Source: Rhizobium sp. Root1220 (GTDB taxonomy: Bacteria; Pseudomonadota; Alphaproteobacteria; Rhizobiales; Rhizobiaceae). From it: DNA of 64,000 bases. The DNA lies in assembly GCF_001426265.1 (NCBI RefSeq), contig NZ_LMDG01000001.1, positions 68,450-132,449 of the forward strand. Reading direction: 5' to 3'. Positions 19,009 to 28,013 of the stretch are shown piece after piece. Both the position numbers and the translations under genes were made by a program. The notes below the pieces were generated by a model. The model was not told the DNA's origin. It saw only the letters and a list, made by a program, of their open reading frames with translations, and did not search any database. The number at the start of each line of letters is the position of its first letter. Within the stretch, counting starts at the first letter, position 1.

Positions 19009-19216
19009 GTCGCTAATCTCCGATAGCAGGCGATGTCAACGACGCCCGAGGATACTCAAGCGGGACAGAATTTGGGTGAATGATGTACCGTCTGGCACGC
19101 TTGTTACGGCGGCGCTTCTCGGGTCGATGCGCTTGATTATCAGCCGCTTCCGCGATCTTTTCAAGAAAAATATGTAAGCAATACTGACCTATTTCGCTTT
19201 CGCAAGAATCGTTCGC

Positions 19217-20149
19217 CTACAGTCCCTTGCGGGCAAGGAACAGAATACCGGAAATGCTATTGGCACCATCTTTGCGAATGACCGTCTTGACGACCTTGCT
19301 GATGGTTAGGCCATGACGTTCGCATAGGCTGCGAACATACGCTTCTGAATGCGCATATCGCAGCGACGGCGCAAGATGGAAGCTCTCCCCCTCGCCTGCA
19401 TCCTCGACGGAAAACGCGACGTCGGCATCTGGCAAAGCCAGTGCGACGATGGCATCGAAGACCGCTTCGAGGTTGCCGAGATACATCAGCACATCGGCCG
19501 CGGTGATCAGGTTGGCGCGATGCTCCGGTCCATCGATGAACAGGCCCGTTGCATCCGGTGCAAGCGAGAGGTCAGCCTGGGCAAGGCGATCATAGACGTT
19601 CTTCTCCGCCGCCTTGGTCAGCATGTTCTGCGAGAGGTCAAAGCCTTCGAGGCGGCCGACCCGACCACGGATTTCCGGGCCGAGCAATCCGGTGCCGCAG
19701 CCGAGATCGACGGCCAGCGCATAATGTCGGTCGGTCGTGGCGATCAACGCCGCGAGCTTCTGCGGCACGGTGTAGTCGAGTTTTTCGACCAGCGACGCAT
19801 CGAAACGATCTGCGTAGTCGTCGAACAGGCGTTCGACGTAGCTGCTCGGCGGTCGGTCGGGCGTGGCGATAGCCCCGAGGAGCGCGAGCTTGAGTTCGGC
19901 GCCGAAGATATCGTTCTCGCCGAGACCGCGCGTCTGCCTGTAGGCTTCTATCGCGCCCGACAGATTGCCGGCCTTCTCGCGATAGGTAGCGAGGCGATAC
20001 CACCCCGCGGCCCATGCGGGCACCAGTTCCAGCGCCTGCTCCATCAGTTCGGCGGCAGCGTCGGGCTCACCACCCTCGTCGAGCATCCTGGCGTAGTCGG
20101 CGCGGCGATCGGCGATGACGTCGCCTGACGTGAGCTGGTTGGGCGGCAT
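19217..20149 (-). CDS. SAM-dependent methyltransferase with N-terminal TPR repeats
   Basis: About 310 residues. The N-terminal 100 residues resemble tetratricopeptide helices (ALELVPAWAAGWYRLATYRE, then a second repeat with GAIEAYRQ). A class I methyltransferase domain follows with the SAM loop VDLGCGTGLLGPEI near residue 140. This architecture is common in rhizobia; the methyl acceptor is unknown. The start at 20149 (MPPNQLTSGD) is preferred over the 18-codon-longer frame. The next gene upstream diverges. Confidence 0.8.
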   Translation of the reverse strand: MPPNQLTSGDVIADRRADYARMLDEGGEPDAAAELMEQALELVPAWAAGWYRLATYREKAGNLSGAIEAYRQTRGLGENDIFGAELKLALLGAIATPDRPPSSYVERLFDDYADRFDASLVEKLDYTVPQKLAALIATTDRHYALAVDLGCGTGLLGPEIRGRVGRLEGFDLSQNMLTKAAEKNVYDRLAQADLSLAPDATGLFIDGPEHRANLITAADVLMYLGNLEAVFDAIVALALPDADVAFSVEDAGEGESFHLAPSLRYAHSEAYVRSLCERHGLTISKVVKTVIRKDGANSISGILFLARKGL

Positions 20150-20294
20150 GTCTGAGACCTGTTGGAACGGCCCGCATTTGGCGGCGGCCACAAAAAAACT
20201 CAAGTCCTATTTCAGAGCCAAAGGCGCCAGCTCTGAAAAAGGCTTGCGAGCGACGACTCGCGCCCGTATTTCAGGGATAAACAGGAGATGGCGC

Positions 20295-20561
20295 ATGTCC
20301 GATCAGGTGAACAAGTTTCTGGGCGATTCCCTCGGCCGCACATTGATCAAGCTTTTGGTCGTGTCGCTGATCGTCGGCTTCGTCATGGCGGTGCTCGGCT
20401 GGGCACCGCTCGACTTCGTTTATGGTGTCCGCGATTTTGTTCTGGAAGTCTGGCATCGCGGCTTCTCCGCGCTCGGCCGCGTGGGTGACTATCTGTTGCT
20501 CGGCGCCACCGTGGTCATCCCGATTTTCGTGATCATTCGTCTCTTTAGCTATCGGCGGTAA
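20295..20561 (+). CDS. DUF6460-type small membrane protein
   Basis: An 88-residue protein with two hydrophobic helices (about 16-40 and 63-84), separated by a VYGVRDFVLEVW loop, and a basic C-terminus FSYRR. The composition and order match the small DUF6460 family of Rhizobiales envelope proteins without known role. ACAGGAGATGG precedes ATG 20295. The stop TAA is followed after one base by the CAP-domain gene, so the two are co-transcribed. Confidence 0.7.
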   Translation: MSDQVNKFLGDSLGRTLIKLLVVSLIVGFVMAVLGWAPLDFVYGVRDFVLEVWHRGFSALGRVGDYLLLGATVVIPIFVIIRLFSYRR

Positions 20562-20562
20562 C

Positions 20563-21060
20563 ATGACCTCCATCGATCTTTCGCGCCGCAGTCTTCTGCG
20601 TTTTTCGGGTCTGGCGCTGGTTGCCGGCGTCGCCAGCTGCACCACTGCGCCGCAGCAATCCTCCATTCCGTCTAACGGCGACGACGAGACGGCAGCAGCC
20701 CTGCCGCTCGTCAACCAGTTGCGCGCGAAGAACGGCCTGCCGCCGCTCTCCATTGATCCAGCGGCAACGGCTGCTGCTCTCTATCAGGCCAAGCGCATGG
20801 CGTCCGCCGGCAAGATGAAGCATGTGATGGGTATCGCCGACGGCTTCGGCCCGCGTGTCAAGGCGAGTGGTGTTCAGCTGCCGGCAGCCGAGAATATCGC
20901 TGCCGGCCAGCAGTCGGTTCCTGCCGTCGTGACCGCCTGGATCAACTCACAGCACCACCTCGAAAACATGCTTGGCCGCTACACCGGTCTCGGTGTCGCG
21001 GTGGCCCACAATCCGGCTTCCAAAAACGTCCCGTACTGGGCAATGGTGCTTTCCAGCTGA
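20563..21060 (+). CDS. CAP-domain (SCP/PR-1-like) exported protein, probable lipoprotein
   Basis: 165 residues: a twin-arginine-like N-terminus (SRRSLLRFSG), a hydrophobic stretch and a VASC site at residue 26 that may be lipidated. A bacterial CAP domain follows (LVNQLRAKNGLPPLSIDPAATAAA is its first helix region, about 45-68), and AENIAAGQ near 110 is a second family block. Bacterial CAP proteins are found in the envelope and their activity is not established. It is coupled to the DUF6460 gene. Confidence 0.8.
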   Translation: MTSIDLSRRSLLRFSGLALVAGVASCTTAPQQSSIPSNGDDETAAALPLVNQLRAKNGLPPLSIDPAATAAALYQAKRMASAGKMKHVMGIADGFGPRVKASGVQLPAAENIAAGQQSVPAVVTAWINSQHHLENMLGRYTGLGVAVAHNPASKNVPYWAMVLSS

Positions 21061-21091
21061 GGCGATTCTGCCTCCCTTTTCAGAGGCAGAC

Positions 21092-22438
21092 ATGGACATA
21101 CGGGGCAACGAGCACGGACTGGCATTCGATGTGACGCACCGGCTGGTGCTGTCCATCGCCATCCCCATGACACTCGGCTTCATCACCACGCCCCTGCTCG
21201 GCCTCGTCGGCACAGGTGTCGTCGGACATATGGGCCAGCCGGACGCGCTGGCGGGCCTGGCGATCGGCGCCGTGCTCTTCGATCTCATCCTCGGCAGCTT
21301 CAACTTCCTGCGCGCCTCAACGACCGGGTTGACGGCCCAAGCCTATGGGCGGCATGACCGATGTGCGCAGCAGGGCGTCTTCTGGCGGGCGCTGATTTCG
21401 GCGGTCGGCTGCGGCCTGGCGCTGCTCTGTCTTTCACCGCTGCTGCTGGGCGTGGGGCTCAAGCTGATGGGACCGGAGGCGGCCGTTGCGCAGGCGACCA
21501 GCACCTATTTCTCGATCCGCATCCTGGCTGGACCTGCGGCACTCGCCAATTATGCCATTCTCGGCTTCGTGCTCGGCCGCGGCCAGGGCACCGTCGGCCT
21601 ACTGCTGCAGAGCATCATCAACGGCATCAACATCGTGCTCGCGATCTTCCTCGGTATCTGGCTGAACTGGGGTGTCGCAGGCGTCGCCTGGGGTACGATG
21701 GCCGGCGAAACAGCGGGCGCGCTGGTGGGGCTTGTTATCGTCGTGCGCGGCTTCGACCGCGCCGACCGACCGGGATGGGCGGAAATCCTCTCGCGGCACC
21801 GCTTGGCGGAACTTTTCGCACTCAACCGCGACATCCTAATCCGAACTTTCGTGCTGCTCGCCGCTTACACGCTAATGACGCGTATCGGCACAAGCTTCGG
21901 CGCCGTGACGCTGGCCGCCAATGCCGTACTGATGAATTTCTTCCTGCTGTCGGGCTACTATCTCGACGGGCTCGCCAACGCAGCAGAGCAGATCACCGGA
22001 CGAGCGGTCGGCGCACGCTATCGTCCGGCCTTCGACCGCGGGCTCAAGCTGACGGCGATCTGGTCCTTCGGGCTGGCGGGCATCATCTCGGTATTGTTGC
22101 TGCTGATAGGCCCATGGCTGATCTCGGTGCTCACCACCTCACCCGAGGTCCGACAAGCGGCGGAAACCTACATGCCGTGGGCGGCAATCACCGGGCTGAC
22201 CGGCGCATTGGCTTTCCTGATGGATGGCGTCTTCATCGGCGCCACATGGTCCGGCGACATGCGCAACCGGATGCTGATGTCTTTTGCGGGTTACCTGGTC
22301 GCCGTTGCCGTTTTCGTGCCGCTATTCGGCAACCACGGCCTGTGGCTGGCGATGAACAGCTTCCTGCTGTTTCGCGGCGTCTTTCTGGCGATACTGGTGA
22401 AACCGCGTGCCGATCAGACGTTTCGCGCGCTCCAATAG
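21092..22438 (+). CDS. MATE-family multidrug/cation exporter
   Basis: A 448-residue transporter with about twelve helices in two related halves; FITTPLLGLVGTGVVGHMG (about 28-46) is the family's N-terminal block. MATE pumps use Na+ or H+ gradients to export organic cations; the drug range here cannot be read. The start ATG 21092 is set by the family N-terminus. The last 25 bases overlap antisense to the 3' end of pyrD. Confidence 0.88.
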   Translation: MDIRGNEHGLAFDVTHRLVLSIAIPMTLGFITTPLLGLVGTGVVGHMGQPDALAGLAIGAVLFDLILGSFNFLRASTTGLTAQAYGRHDRCAQQGVFWRALISAVGCGLALLCLSPLLLGVGLKLMGPEAAVAQATSTYFSIRILAGPAALANYAILGFVLGRGQGTVGLLLQSIINGINIVLAIFLGIWLNWGVAGVAWGTMAGETAGALVGLVIVVRGFDRADRPGWAEILSRHRLAELFALNRDILIRTFVLLAAYTLMTRIGTSFGAVTLAANAVLMNFFLLSGYYLDGLANAAEQITGRAVGARYRPAFDRGLKLTAIWSFGLAGIISVLLLLIGPWLISVLTTSPEVRQAAETYMPWAAITGLTGALAFLMDGVFIGATWSGDMRNRMLMSFAGYLVAVAVFVPLFGNHGLWLAMNSFLLFRGVFLAILVKPRADQTFRALQ

Positions 22439-23502
22439 TCGGTCCGGCTGCCGCGTAGGTCTCGGATGGAGGAGACCTTCTCGCGGTCAAGCAGCTTCGA
22501 CAGGCCACGGACGATCTCGCCAGGCAGGCCCGGACCTTCATAGACCATGCCGGAGTAGAGCTGCACGAGGTCGGCCCCTGCCTTGATCTTCTCCAATGCG
22601 GTTTCCGCCGAAGATACGCCGCCCACGCCGATAATCGGCAATGCCGGACCGACGCGCTTGCGGATTTTCGCCAGCACTGCCGTCGATTTCTCGAATAGCG
22701 GCTTGCCGGAGAGCCCCCCTGTTTCCTTAGCCTGACGCTGATCCCTCAGACCGTCGCGGGCAAGCGTGGTGTTGGAAACAATCAGCCCGTCCAGCGCATG
22801 CGACAACGCCTCGGCGGCGATGTCGTCCATCCCTTCCTCGGTGAGATCCGGGGCGACCTTCAGGAACACCGGGATTTTCCTGCCGGATTTGGCTGCCTCC
22901 TCGTCGCGTGCTGCAAGCGCTGCGGAAAGCAGGGCAGCAAGGCTCGCACGTGCCTGTAGGTCACGCAGGCCGGGCGTGTTCGGGGAAGAGATGTTGGCGG
23001 TGAAATAACGCGCCACCGAATAAAAGCGCCGGATGCCCTTCAGGTAGTCGTCGATACGATCGTCGCTATCCTTGTTGGCACCGATGTTGACGCCGATGAG
23101 GCCATTGCCCGATATCCGGGAGAGACGCGCAAAAACGGCGTCATGGCCCTCGTTGTTGAAGCCGAGACGATTGATGACGCCTTCGTCCTCGACAAGACGG
23201 AAGATGCGCGGGCGCGGGTTCCCGGATTGTGGCTTCGGCGTCACCGTGCCGATTTCCGTAAAGCCGAAGCCGATCTTCAGCAGCGCTTCCGGCACCTCCG
23301 CATTCTTGTCAAAGCCTGCCGCCATGCCCAGCGGATTGGCGAAGTCGAGGCCGGCTACTGTCTGACGTAGGCGTGGGTCGGGCGGGATCGCGCAGGCCGG
23401 CACGAACCCTGATTTCAATGCCGCGATCGACATGCCGTGCGCCGTTTCTGGGTCGAAGAGGAAAAGACCCTTGCGGGCGGCATGCTTGAAGAGGTCGATC
23501 AT
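22414..23502 (-). CDS. pyrD: Dihydroorotate dehydrogenase (quinone), class 2
   Basis: A 362-residue FMN enzyme of pyrimidine synthesis that oxidises dihydroorotate to orotate using membrane quinone. The N-terminal helix (MIDLFKHAARKGLFLFDPETAH) is the class 2 membrane-contact extension. NPLGMAAGFDKNAE, NISSPNTPGL with the catalytic Ser, and IIGVGGVSSAETALEKIKAGA for FMN phosphate binding are all present. The ATG at 23502 overlaps the stop of the DUF952 gene (ATGA). A longer frame upstream belongs to that neighbour. The 3' end overlaps the MATE gene by 25 bp. Confidence 0.94.
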   Translation of the reverse strand: MIDLFKHAARKGLFLFDPETAHGMSIAALKSGFVPACAIPPDPRLRQTVAGLDFANPLGMAAGFDKNAEVPEALLKIGFGFTEIGTVTPKPQSGNPRPRIFRLVEDEGVINRLGFNNEGHDAVFARLSRISGNGLIGVNIGANKDSDDRIDDYLKGIRRFYSVARYFTANISSPNTPGLRDLQARASLAALLSAALAARDEEAAKSGRKIPVFLKVAPDLTEEGMDDIAAEALSHALDGLIVSNTTLARDGLRDQRQAKETGGLSGKPLFEKSTAVLAKIRKRVGPALPIIGVGGVSSAETALEKIKAGADLVQLYSGMVYEGPGLPGEIVRGLSKLLDREKVSSIRDLRGSRTDYWSARNV

Positions 23503-23852
23503 GGTTGTAGGTCCGGAAAGATATGGTTGCCTGCGGTGTCCAGCGGCAACGGCTTTTCCCAAAGCACGGCCGACAGCGGCAGGTCTGCGTAAAGATGCGG
23601 GAAGAGATCGCCACCGCGCGAGGGCTCGAAAACGAGCTTGTCGCCGAGCGCTGCGCCGTCGATAGCGACGAGCAGCAGACCGGCCTGGCCGGCAAAGTGC
23701 AGCGCCGCAGTCTGCCTGGCCTGGCTTGCGGTCGAGAAGTGGATGAAGCCGTCCTTGAGATCGATCGCTGCGCCGCGAAAGACACCCGTCTCGCGGGCCT
23801 CCTGCCAGAGCGTTTCCGTCACGATCTTGTAAAGCGTCGGTGTCAGGGTCAT
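23499..23852 (-). CDS. DUF952-family protein
   Basis: A 117-residue cytosolic protein beginning MTLTPTLYKIVTETLW, with the DUF952 blocks DGFIHFSTASQ and GDLFPHLYADLP. The fold is related to glutathione S-transferase-like small proteins by database naming only; the function is not known. It is coupled to pyrD by a 4-base ATGA overlap, an arrangement frequent in Rhizobiaceae. The start at 23852 fits the family; a 42-codon extension has no support. Confidence 0.78.
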   Translation of the reverse strand: MTLTPTLYKIVTETLWQEARETGVFRGAAIDLKDGFIHFSTASQARQTAALHFAGQAGLLLVAIDGAALGDKLVFEPSRGGDLFPHLYADLPLSAVLWEKPLPLDTAGNHIFPDLQP

Positions 23853-23962
23853 GATAGCCCTCATGAATGGCTGGTCTTTCCCGGGCTTTGCCGCAAAGAG
23901 CCGGCGATGTCCACGCCCCGACGCGAAAAATGCGACCGCCACGGATATTTCGGGAGGAAAGC

Positions 23963-24361
23963 ATGAAAAAGATCGCACTCAGCCTGGCTGTCTTTCTGCT
24001 GCCAATCGCCGCCTATGCCGCGGAACCCGACGCGTCCCGCTTCCAGCTGGAGCGCATCGGCGATCACTTCGTGCGGCTCGACCGGCAGACGGGCGCCATG
24101 TCGCTTTGCGAGGAGAAGGACGGCTCTCTGGTCTGCCGCATGGCGGCCGATGAGCGAGCAGCCTACGAGGATGAACTCGACCGGCTGTCGCGGCGGGTAA
24201 CGGCGCTTGAGAACAAGAGCATCGTCAACAAGGCACTTCCGTCCGACGCCGAGATCGACCGCTCGATCCGCATCATGGAGCGCTGGATGCGGAGCTTCAT
24301 GGGGATAGTCAGGGAATTCCAGAGCGAAGACCAGCGCAATACCCTTCCGCAAAAGACATGA
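23963..24361 (+). CDS. Small exported coiled-coil protein, unknown function
   Basis: 132 residues with a clear signal peptide (1-19, AYAA cleavage). The mature part has a short beta-like segment (FQLERIGDHFVRLDRQTG), two Cys (about 49 and 57, possible disulfide), then a charged helix (about 70-85) likely to coil. A GGGAGGAAAG site precedes ATG 23963. No family is recognised with certainty, though such proteins recur in rhizobia. It diverges from DUF952-pyrD and precedes a response regulator. Confidence 0.65.
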   Translation: MKKIALSLAVFLLPIAAYAAEPDASRFQLERIGDHFVRLDRQTGAMSLCEEKDGSLVCRMAADERAAYEDELDRLSRRVTALENKSIVNKALPSDAEIDRSIRIMERWMRSFMGIVREFQSEDQRNTLPQKT

Positions 24362-24450
24362 TTTGCTATAGTCGTATCAGCATGGAGGCATGTGTTGCGG
24401 GTTTTCGCGGTGCATGAGGAGATGGTCGAACTCTTGGGAGGGAGGTTTCG

Positions 24451-25098
24451 ATGCGGGAACAGACAATCATCATAGCCGACGATCATCCCCTTTTTCGTGA
24501 TGCGTTGCGTCAGGCCGTAACCGGCATGGACGGGCATCAGGAGATCGTGGAGGCCGGCGATTTCACCGCCGCCCGAATGGCTGCCGGCAATCACCCGGAC
24601 GCGGACCTGATGCTGCTCGATCTCGCCATGCCTGGCGTCAGCGGATTTTCCGGCCTTATGGCACTGCGCTCCGAATTCGTCGGCCTGCCGATCGTCATCA
24701 TCTCCGCTTCCGACGACGCCACCACGATCGGCCGGGCGCTGGAGCTGGGCGCATCCGGCTTCATCTCCAAATCCTCCGGCATCGACGATATCCGCCGCAG
24801 CATCCAGGCCGTTCTGGCTGGCGACATTGCCATCCCGGCGAACTATCGCGATGGCCAGGAGCAGGATCCCGACGTTGCCCGGCTGATCCACCGGCTGCAT
24901 AGCCTGACCCCGCAGCAGAGCCGGGTACTGACGATGCTGGCGGAGGGACTGCTCAACAAGCAGATCGCCTATGAGCTCGGCGTCTCCGAGGCAACGATCA
25001 AGGCCCATGTTTCCGCCATTCTGCTGAAGCTCGATGTCGACAGCCGCACGCAAGCGGTCATCCAGCTCGGCAAGATCAACGTGGCACTGGTCGCGTAG
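24451..25098 (+). CDS. NarL/LuxR-type response regulator
   Basis: A 215-residue protein with a receiver domain (acid pocket D10/D11, phosphorylation Asp 57 in LLDLAMPG, Lys in FISKSSG) and a C-terminal LuxR helix-turn-helix (LTPQQSRVLTMLAEGLLNKQIA and ATIKAHVSAILLKL regions, about 150-200). GGGAGGG lies nearby upstream of the start. No sensor kinase is adjacent, so it is an orphan regulator here. DNA targets unknown. Confidence 0.88.
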   Translation: MREQTIIIADDHPLFRDALRQAVTGMDGHQEIVEAGDFTAARMAAGNHPDADLMLLDLAMPGVSGFSGLMALRSEFVGLPIVIISASDDATTIGRALELGASGFISKSSGIDDIRRSIQAVLAGDIAIPANYRDGQEQDPDVARLIHRLHSLTPQQSRVLTMLAEGLLNKQIAYELGVSEATIKAHVSAILLKLDVDSRTQAVIQLGKINVALVA

Positions 25099-25206
25099 GC
25101 TTGCCGTAAAGGATTTTATTCCTCTCGTCTCTTTACTCCCGCAGCGCTTGCAGCTAGTATTTTAGCGGATTGAAAAACCCGCCATGGGCGTCCGGAATTA
25201 CGAGAC

Positions 25207-25872
25207 ATGCTGTCACACGAGCAGATCTGGGGAGCGATCGATCGGCTTGCCGAACGGCATGACCTGTCGCCGTCCGGCCTTGCCCGGCGCGCAGGCCTGG
25301 ATCCAACCTCGTTCAACAAGTCGAAGCGGTTGTCGGCCGACGGGCGGCTCCGCTGGCCATCGACGGAATCCATCGCCAAGGTGTTGGATGCGACCCGCTC
25401 CACCATGGAAGAATTCATGGCCTTCATGCGGCCGGCCAGCAGCTTTTCCACCCTGCCCGACGGCGCCTTTCCGCCACAGGGCAGCTCTATTCCGCTGCTG
25501 GGCTTTGCACAGGCCGGTGCCGGCGGCTTTTTTGACGACGGCGGGTTTCCGGCCGGACAGGGCTGGGACGTGGTGGAGTTTCCGGCCGCCCCGTCGCAGA
25601 AAGCCGGCGTCTATGCGCTCGAGGTGCAGGGAGAAAGCATGATGCCGCTCTATCGGGATGGCGACGTGCTGATCGTCGAACCGGGCGCACAGGTGCGCCG
25701 AAACGACCGCGTCGTCGTCAAGACGCGCGAGGGCGAGGTCATGGCCAAGGTGCTGCTGCGGCAGAGCCCGCGTTCCATCGAGCTGATGTCACTCAACCCT
25801 GAACATCCGAACCGGACGATCGAGCTTTCGGACGTAGACTGGATCGCCCGGATCATCTGGGCTAGTCAGTAG
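25207..25872 (+). CDS. XRE-type regulator with S24 (LexA/CI-like) peptidase domain
   Basis: A 221-residue protein. An N-terminal helix-turn-helix (about 15-60, LSPSGLARRAGLDPTSF) is followed by an S24 domain with the catalytic Ser 144 in GESMMP and Lys 181 in EVMAKVL. An Ala-Gly pair near 103-107 could be the self-cleavage site. Such proteins act as repressors relieved by RecA-stimulated cleavage, but many chromosomal rhizobial members are not prophage repressors; no phage genes are near. The SNase-like gene begins 11 bp downstream. Confidence 0.85.
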   Translation: MLSHEQIWGAIDRLAERHDLSPSGLARRAGLDPTSFNKSKRLSADGRLRWPSTESIAKVLDATRSTMEEFMAFMRPASSFSTLPDGAFPPQGSSIPLLGFAQAGAGGFFDDGGFPAGQGWDVVEFPAAPSQKAGVYALEVQGESMMPLYRDGDVLIVEPGAQVRRNDRVVVKTREGEVMAKVLLRQSPRSIELMSLNPEHPNRTIELSDVDWIARIIWASQ

Positions 25873-25883
25873 GAAAATCTTCC

Positions 25884-26618
25884 ATGCGTGCTGCGGCAAT
25901 TGTTACTGCTGTTGCGGGGGTCGGGATCGTTGCCGGTCTTGTTGCTGCAGGCGGGAAGCGGCTTGAAGTGGCGCAAACGGATGTCGAACCGACAACGTCA
26001 CCTAGCGCGACGGCGCGTGAACCGGCTGTACTTCCGCAGCCGACGCCGAACCCCGAAGCCAGCATGAACGCGCGGCCGGTCGATGACGCGAGCCAGTTCT
26101 ATCCCGCGGTCGTGGGTGGCAAGCCCTTGGAGCGCATCGCTGCCCCAGTATCGGCGAAACCAAAGGCGGTCGAAGACAAGGGGGTCGACCTCGCGCGTCC
26201 TATCGCGGAGAGCGCCGGGGTCGTTGCCTTTGGCGACAGGCGGTTGCTGCTTGCCGGCGTCAATCCCACACCGGCGGATCGGACGTGTACGGATACCGAT
26301 GGCCGGGACTGGCCATGTGGCATGCTGGCGAAGACCAACTTCCGGCTCTTCCTCAGGCTACGGACGGTGAATTGCGATATCGATGACGCACAATGGACTG
26401 GAACGGTAACAGCCGCTTGCAAGATAGGCACCCAAGATCTCTCCCGTTGGCTCGTTGAAAACGGCTGGGCGGCCGCAACGGGCGGGTCAGAGCTTGCCGA
26501 CGCCGGCGAGAACGCAAGGCAGGCACGCAAAGGTATCTATGGCGGTGATCCTCGCAACAGGACAATGACGACCGAACCGGATGTTCAATCGCCGGATGTG
26601 TCGCCCGATCCCTTGTAA
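25884..26618 (+). CDS. Exported thermonuclease (SNase)-like protein
   Basis: A 244-residue protein with an N-terminal hydrophobic segment (about 3-22), a Pro/Ala-rich linker to about 110, then an SNase-like region (FGDRRLLLAGVNPTP, and LSRWLVENGWAAATG at the C-terminal helix). Four Cys surround the WPCGMLAKTNFR segment. The Arg/Glu catalytic set of true nucleases is not evident, so enzymatic activity is doubtful. It may be co-transcribed with the S24 regulator (11 bp gap). Family placement rests on pattern recognition. Confidence 0.65.
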   Translation: MRAAAIVTAVAGVGIVAGLVAAGGKRLEVAQTDVEPTTSPSATAREPAVLPQPTPNPEASMNARPVDDASQFYPAVVGGKPLERIAAPVSAKPKAVEDKGVDLARPIAESAGVVAFGDRRLLLAGVNPTPADRTCTDTDGRDWPCGMLAKTNFRLFLRLRTVNCDIDDAQWTGTVTAACKIGTQDLSRWLVENGWAAATGGSELADAGENARQARKGIYGGDPRNRTMTTEPDVQSPDVSPDPL

Positions 26619-26671
26619 TGCCGCTGGCCAGTTCCTAAACTTGGAACTCGCTTCAGAGGGAATATCTAGAC

Positions 26672-27085
26672 ATGAACAAGCCGCTTTCTGCCCATGACGC
26701 ATTGATCTACGTGATGGTGATGGCATCCGCCGTCGACAGCACGATGAACGACCGCGAATTGGAGCGCATCGGCCAACTGATCGGCTTCCTGCCGGTCTTT
26801 CGCGACTTTGACGACGAGAAGCTGATTTCGGTTGCTCGGGACTGTGCGTCGCTCCTGGCGGGCCCCGAAGGTCTCGACGTGGTGCTCGAGACAGTCAAGG
26901 ATACGCTGCCCTCACGCCTTTACGACACGGCCTATGCATTGGCCGTCGAGGTGGCGTCGGCAGACCTCTCGGTAAAGGCGGAAGAGCTGCGCCTGCTCAG
27001 CCTGCTGCGTGACCGTCTCGGTCTCGACAAGCTGACTTGCGCCGCCATCGAGCGCAGCGCCATCGCCCGCTTCCGCAAGGGCTAG
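26672..27085 (+). CDS. TerB-family (tellurite-resistance-like) protein
   Basis: A 137-residue helical protein. The TerB layout is seen in ALIYVMVMASAVDSTMNDRELERIGQ (about 9-34) and VEVASADLSVKAEELRLLSLLRDRLGL (about 91-117), two helical halves with Asp/Glu-rich turns that in TerB bind metal. The protein is cytosolic. The 3' end overlaps the convergent binding-protein gene by four bases. A TerC-family gene sits at 7.0 kb but there is no classical ter operon. Confidence 0.8.
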   Translation: MNKPLSAHDALIYVMVMASAVDSTMNDRELERIGQLIGFLPVFRDFDDEKLISVARDCASLLAGPEGLDVVLETVKDTLPSRLYDTAYALAVEVASADLSVKAEELRLLSLLRDRLGLDKLTCAAIERSAIARFRKG

Positions 27086-27957
27086 TAAAGGCCGTACGGG
27101 AAATATCGCAGGTAGATTTCCTGCAGGCGACCGCTGCGCGACAGTGCAGCAAGGGCGTGATCGAGTGCTGCGGCGAGGATATCATCCTTCTGGCGCAGCA
27201 TGATGGTCATGCCCTCCCCCAGGAATTGCTCGGACAGATACGGTCCGTCGAACAGGGCGCAGCATTTTTCCGACGCCGGCGACGAGACCCAGAAGGAAAG
27301 CTGCAGCGCATCGGCGAAGGCGGCATCGACCTTGCCGGCTTTCAGCGCCGCAAGGAGTGCCTCCTTGCTGTCGAACGAAACGGCTTTCAGCCTCGGAAAA
27401 TAGGCCGCAAGCATCGCCTCGTGCGCGGTGGCCTTGACGACGCCAACGGAGTGATCCGCCAGCGCGCCAGCCCCTTCACCCTTTAGCGGGATCTTCAGAT
27501 TGCGAACAAAGCGGGCAGGCAGCATCAGATAGGGACGCGTGAAGGCGAACTGCTGACGCAGCTTATCGCTTACCGCAATACCCGCGATCACCGCGTCGCC
27601 CTGAGATGCGGCAAGAGCGGCATTTAGGTCAACGAAAGGTAGCGCTTGGATCTGGCATTTGTCCGCTATTTCAAGCTCGCCGCAAATTTCGCGCGCGAGA
27701 TCGATGTTGAACCCTGCAAGCTTGCCGTTCTGGTCTGTGAAGTTGAATGGCGGAAAATCGATCGACGTCAAAAAGCGCAGACGCACCAAAGCCGAAAGGT
27801 CGGGCTTGGCGAGGCGCTCCCTGGCATCGAACAACAGCGGCAGAGACGGGGTCGCCTGCTGTGCGCACAGCGCGATCGGGCATAAAAATACAACCAGAGA
27901 CAGCCAAAAGCTGCAAAGCCCCCTAATATTCAGGGATGCCAGTTTAAATTGCATCAT
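27082..27957 (-). CDS. Orphan SBP family 3 periplasmic substrate-binding protein
   Basis: A 291-residue protein with a signal peptide (about 12-32) and a type-3 solute-binding domain (FPPFNFTDQNGKLAGFNIDLAREICGEL is its opening, about 72-99). It differs from the SBP at 16.4 kb in having a longer N-terminal segment before the domain. No ABC permease or ATPase is adjacent. It diverges from the glycosyltransferase gene. Ligand unknown; a sensory rather than transport role is possible. Confidence 0.78.
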   Translation of the reverse strand: MMQFKLASLNIRGLCSFWLSLVVFLCPIALCAQQATPSLPLLFDARERLAKPDLSALVRLRFLTSIDFPPFNFTDQNGKLAGFNIDLAREICGELEIADKCQIQALPFVDLNAALAASQGDAVIAGIAVSDKLRQQFAFTRPYLMLPARFVRNLKIPLKGEGAGALADHSVGVVKATAHEAMLAAYFPRLKAVSFDSKEALLAALKAGKVDAAFADALQLSFWVSSPASEKCCALFDGPYLSEQFLGEGMTIMLRQKDDILAAALDHALAALSRSGRLQEIYLRYFPYGLY

Positions 27958-28013
27958 TATGATCTGCCTCGGGGATTACATGCACTGCCACTCAAAGACG
28001 GTGTATCAGAGTC

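Noticed and set aside
23503..23964. N-terminal extension of the pyrD frame
   Set aside because: The added part lies over the DUF952 gene in another frame; the pyrD start with the ATGA overlap is normal for the family.
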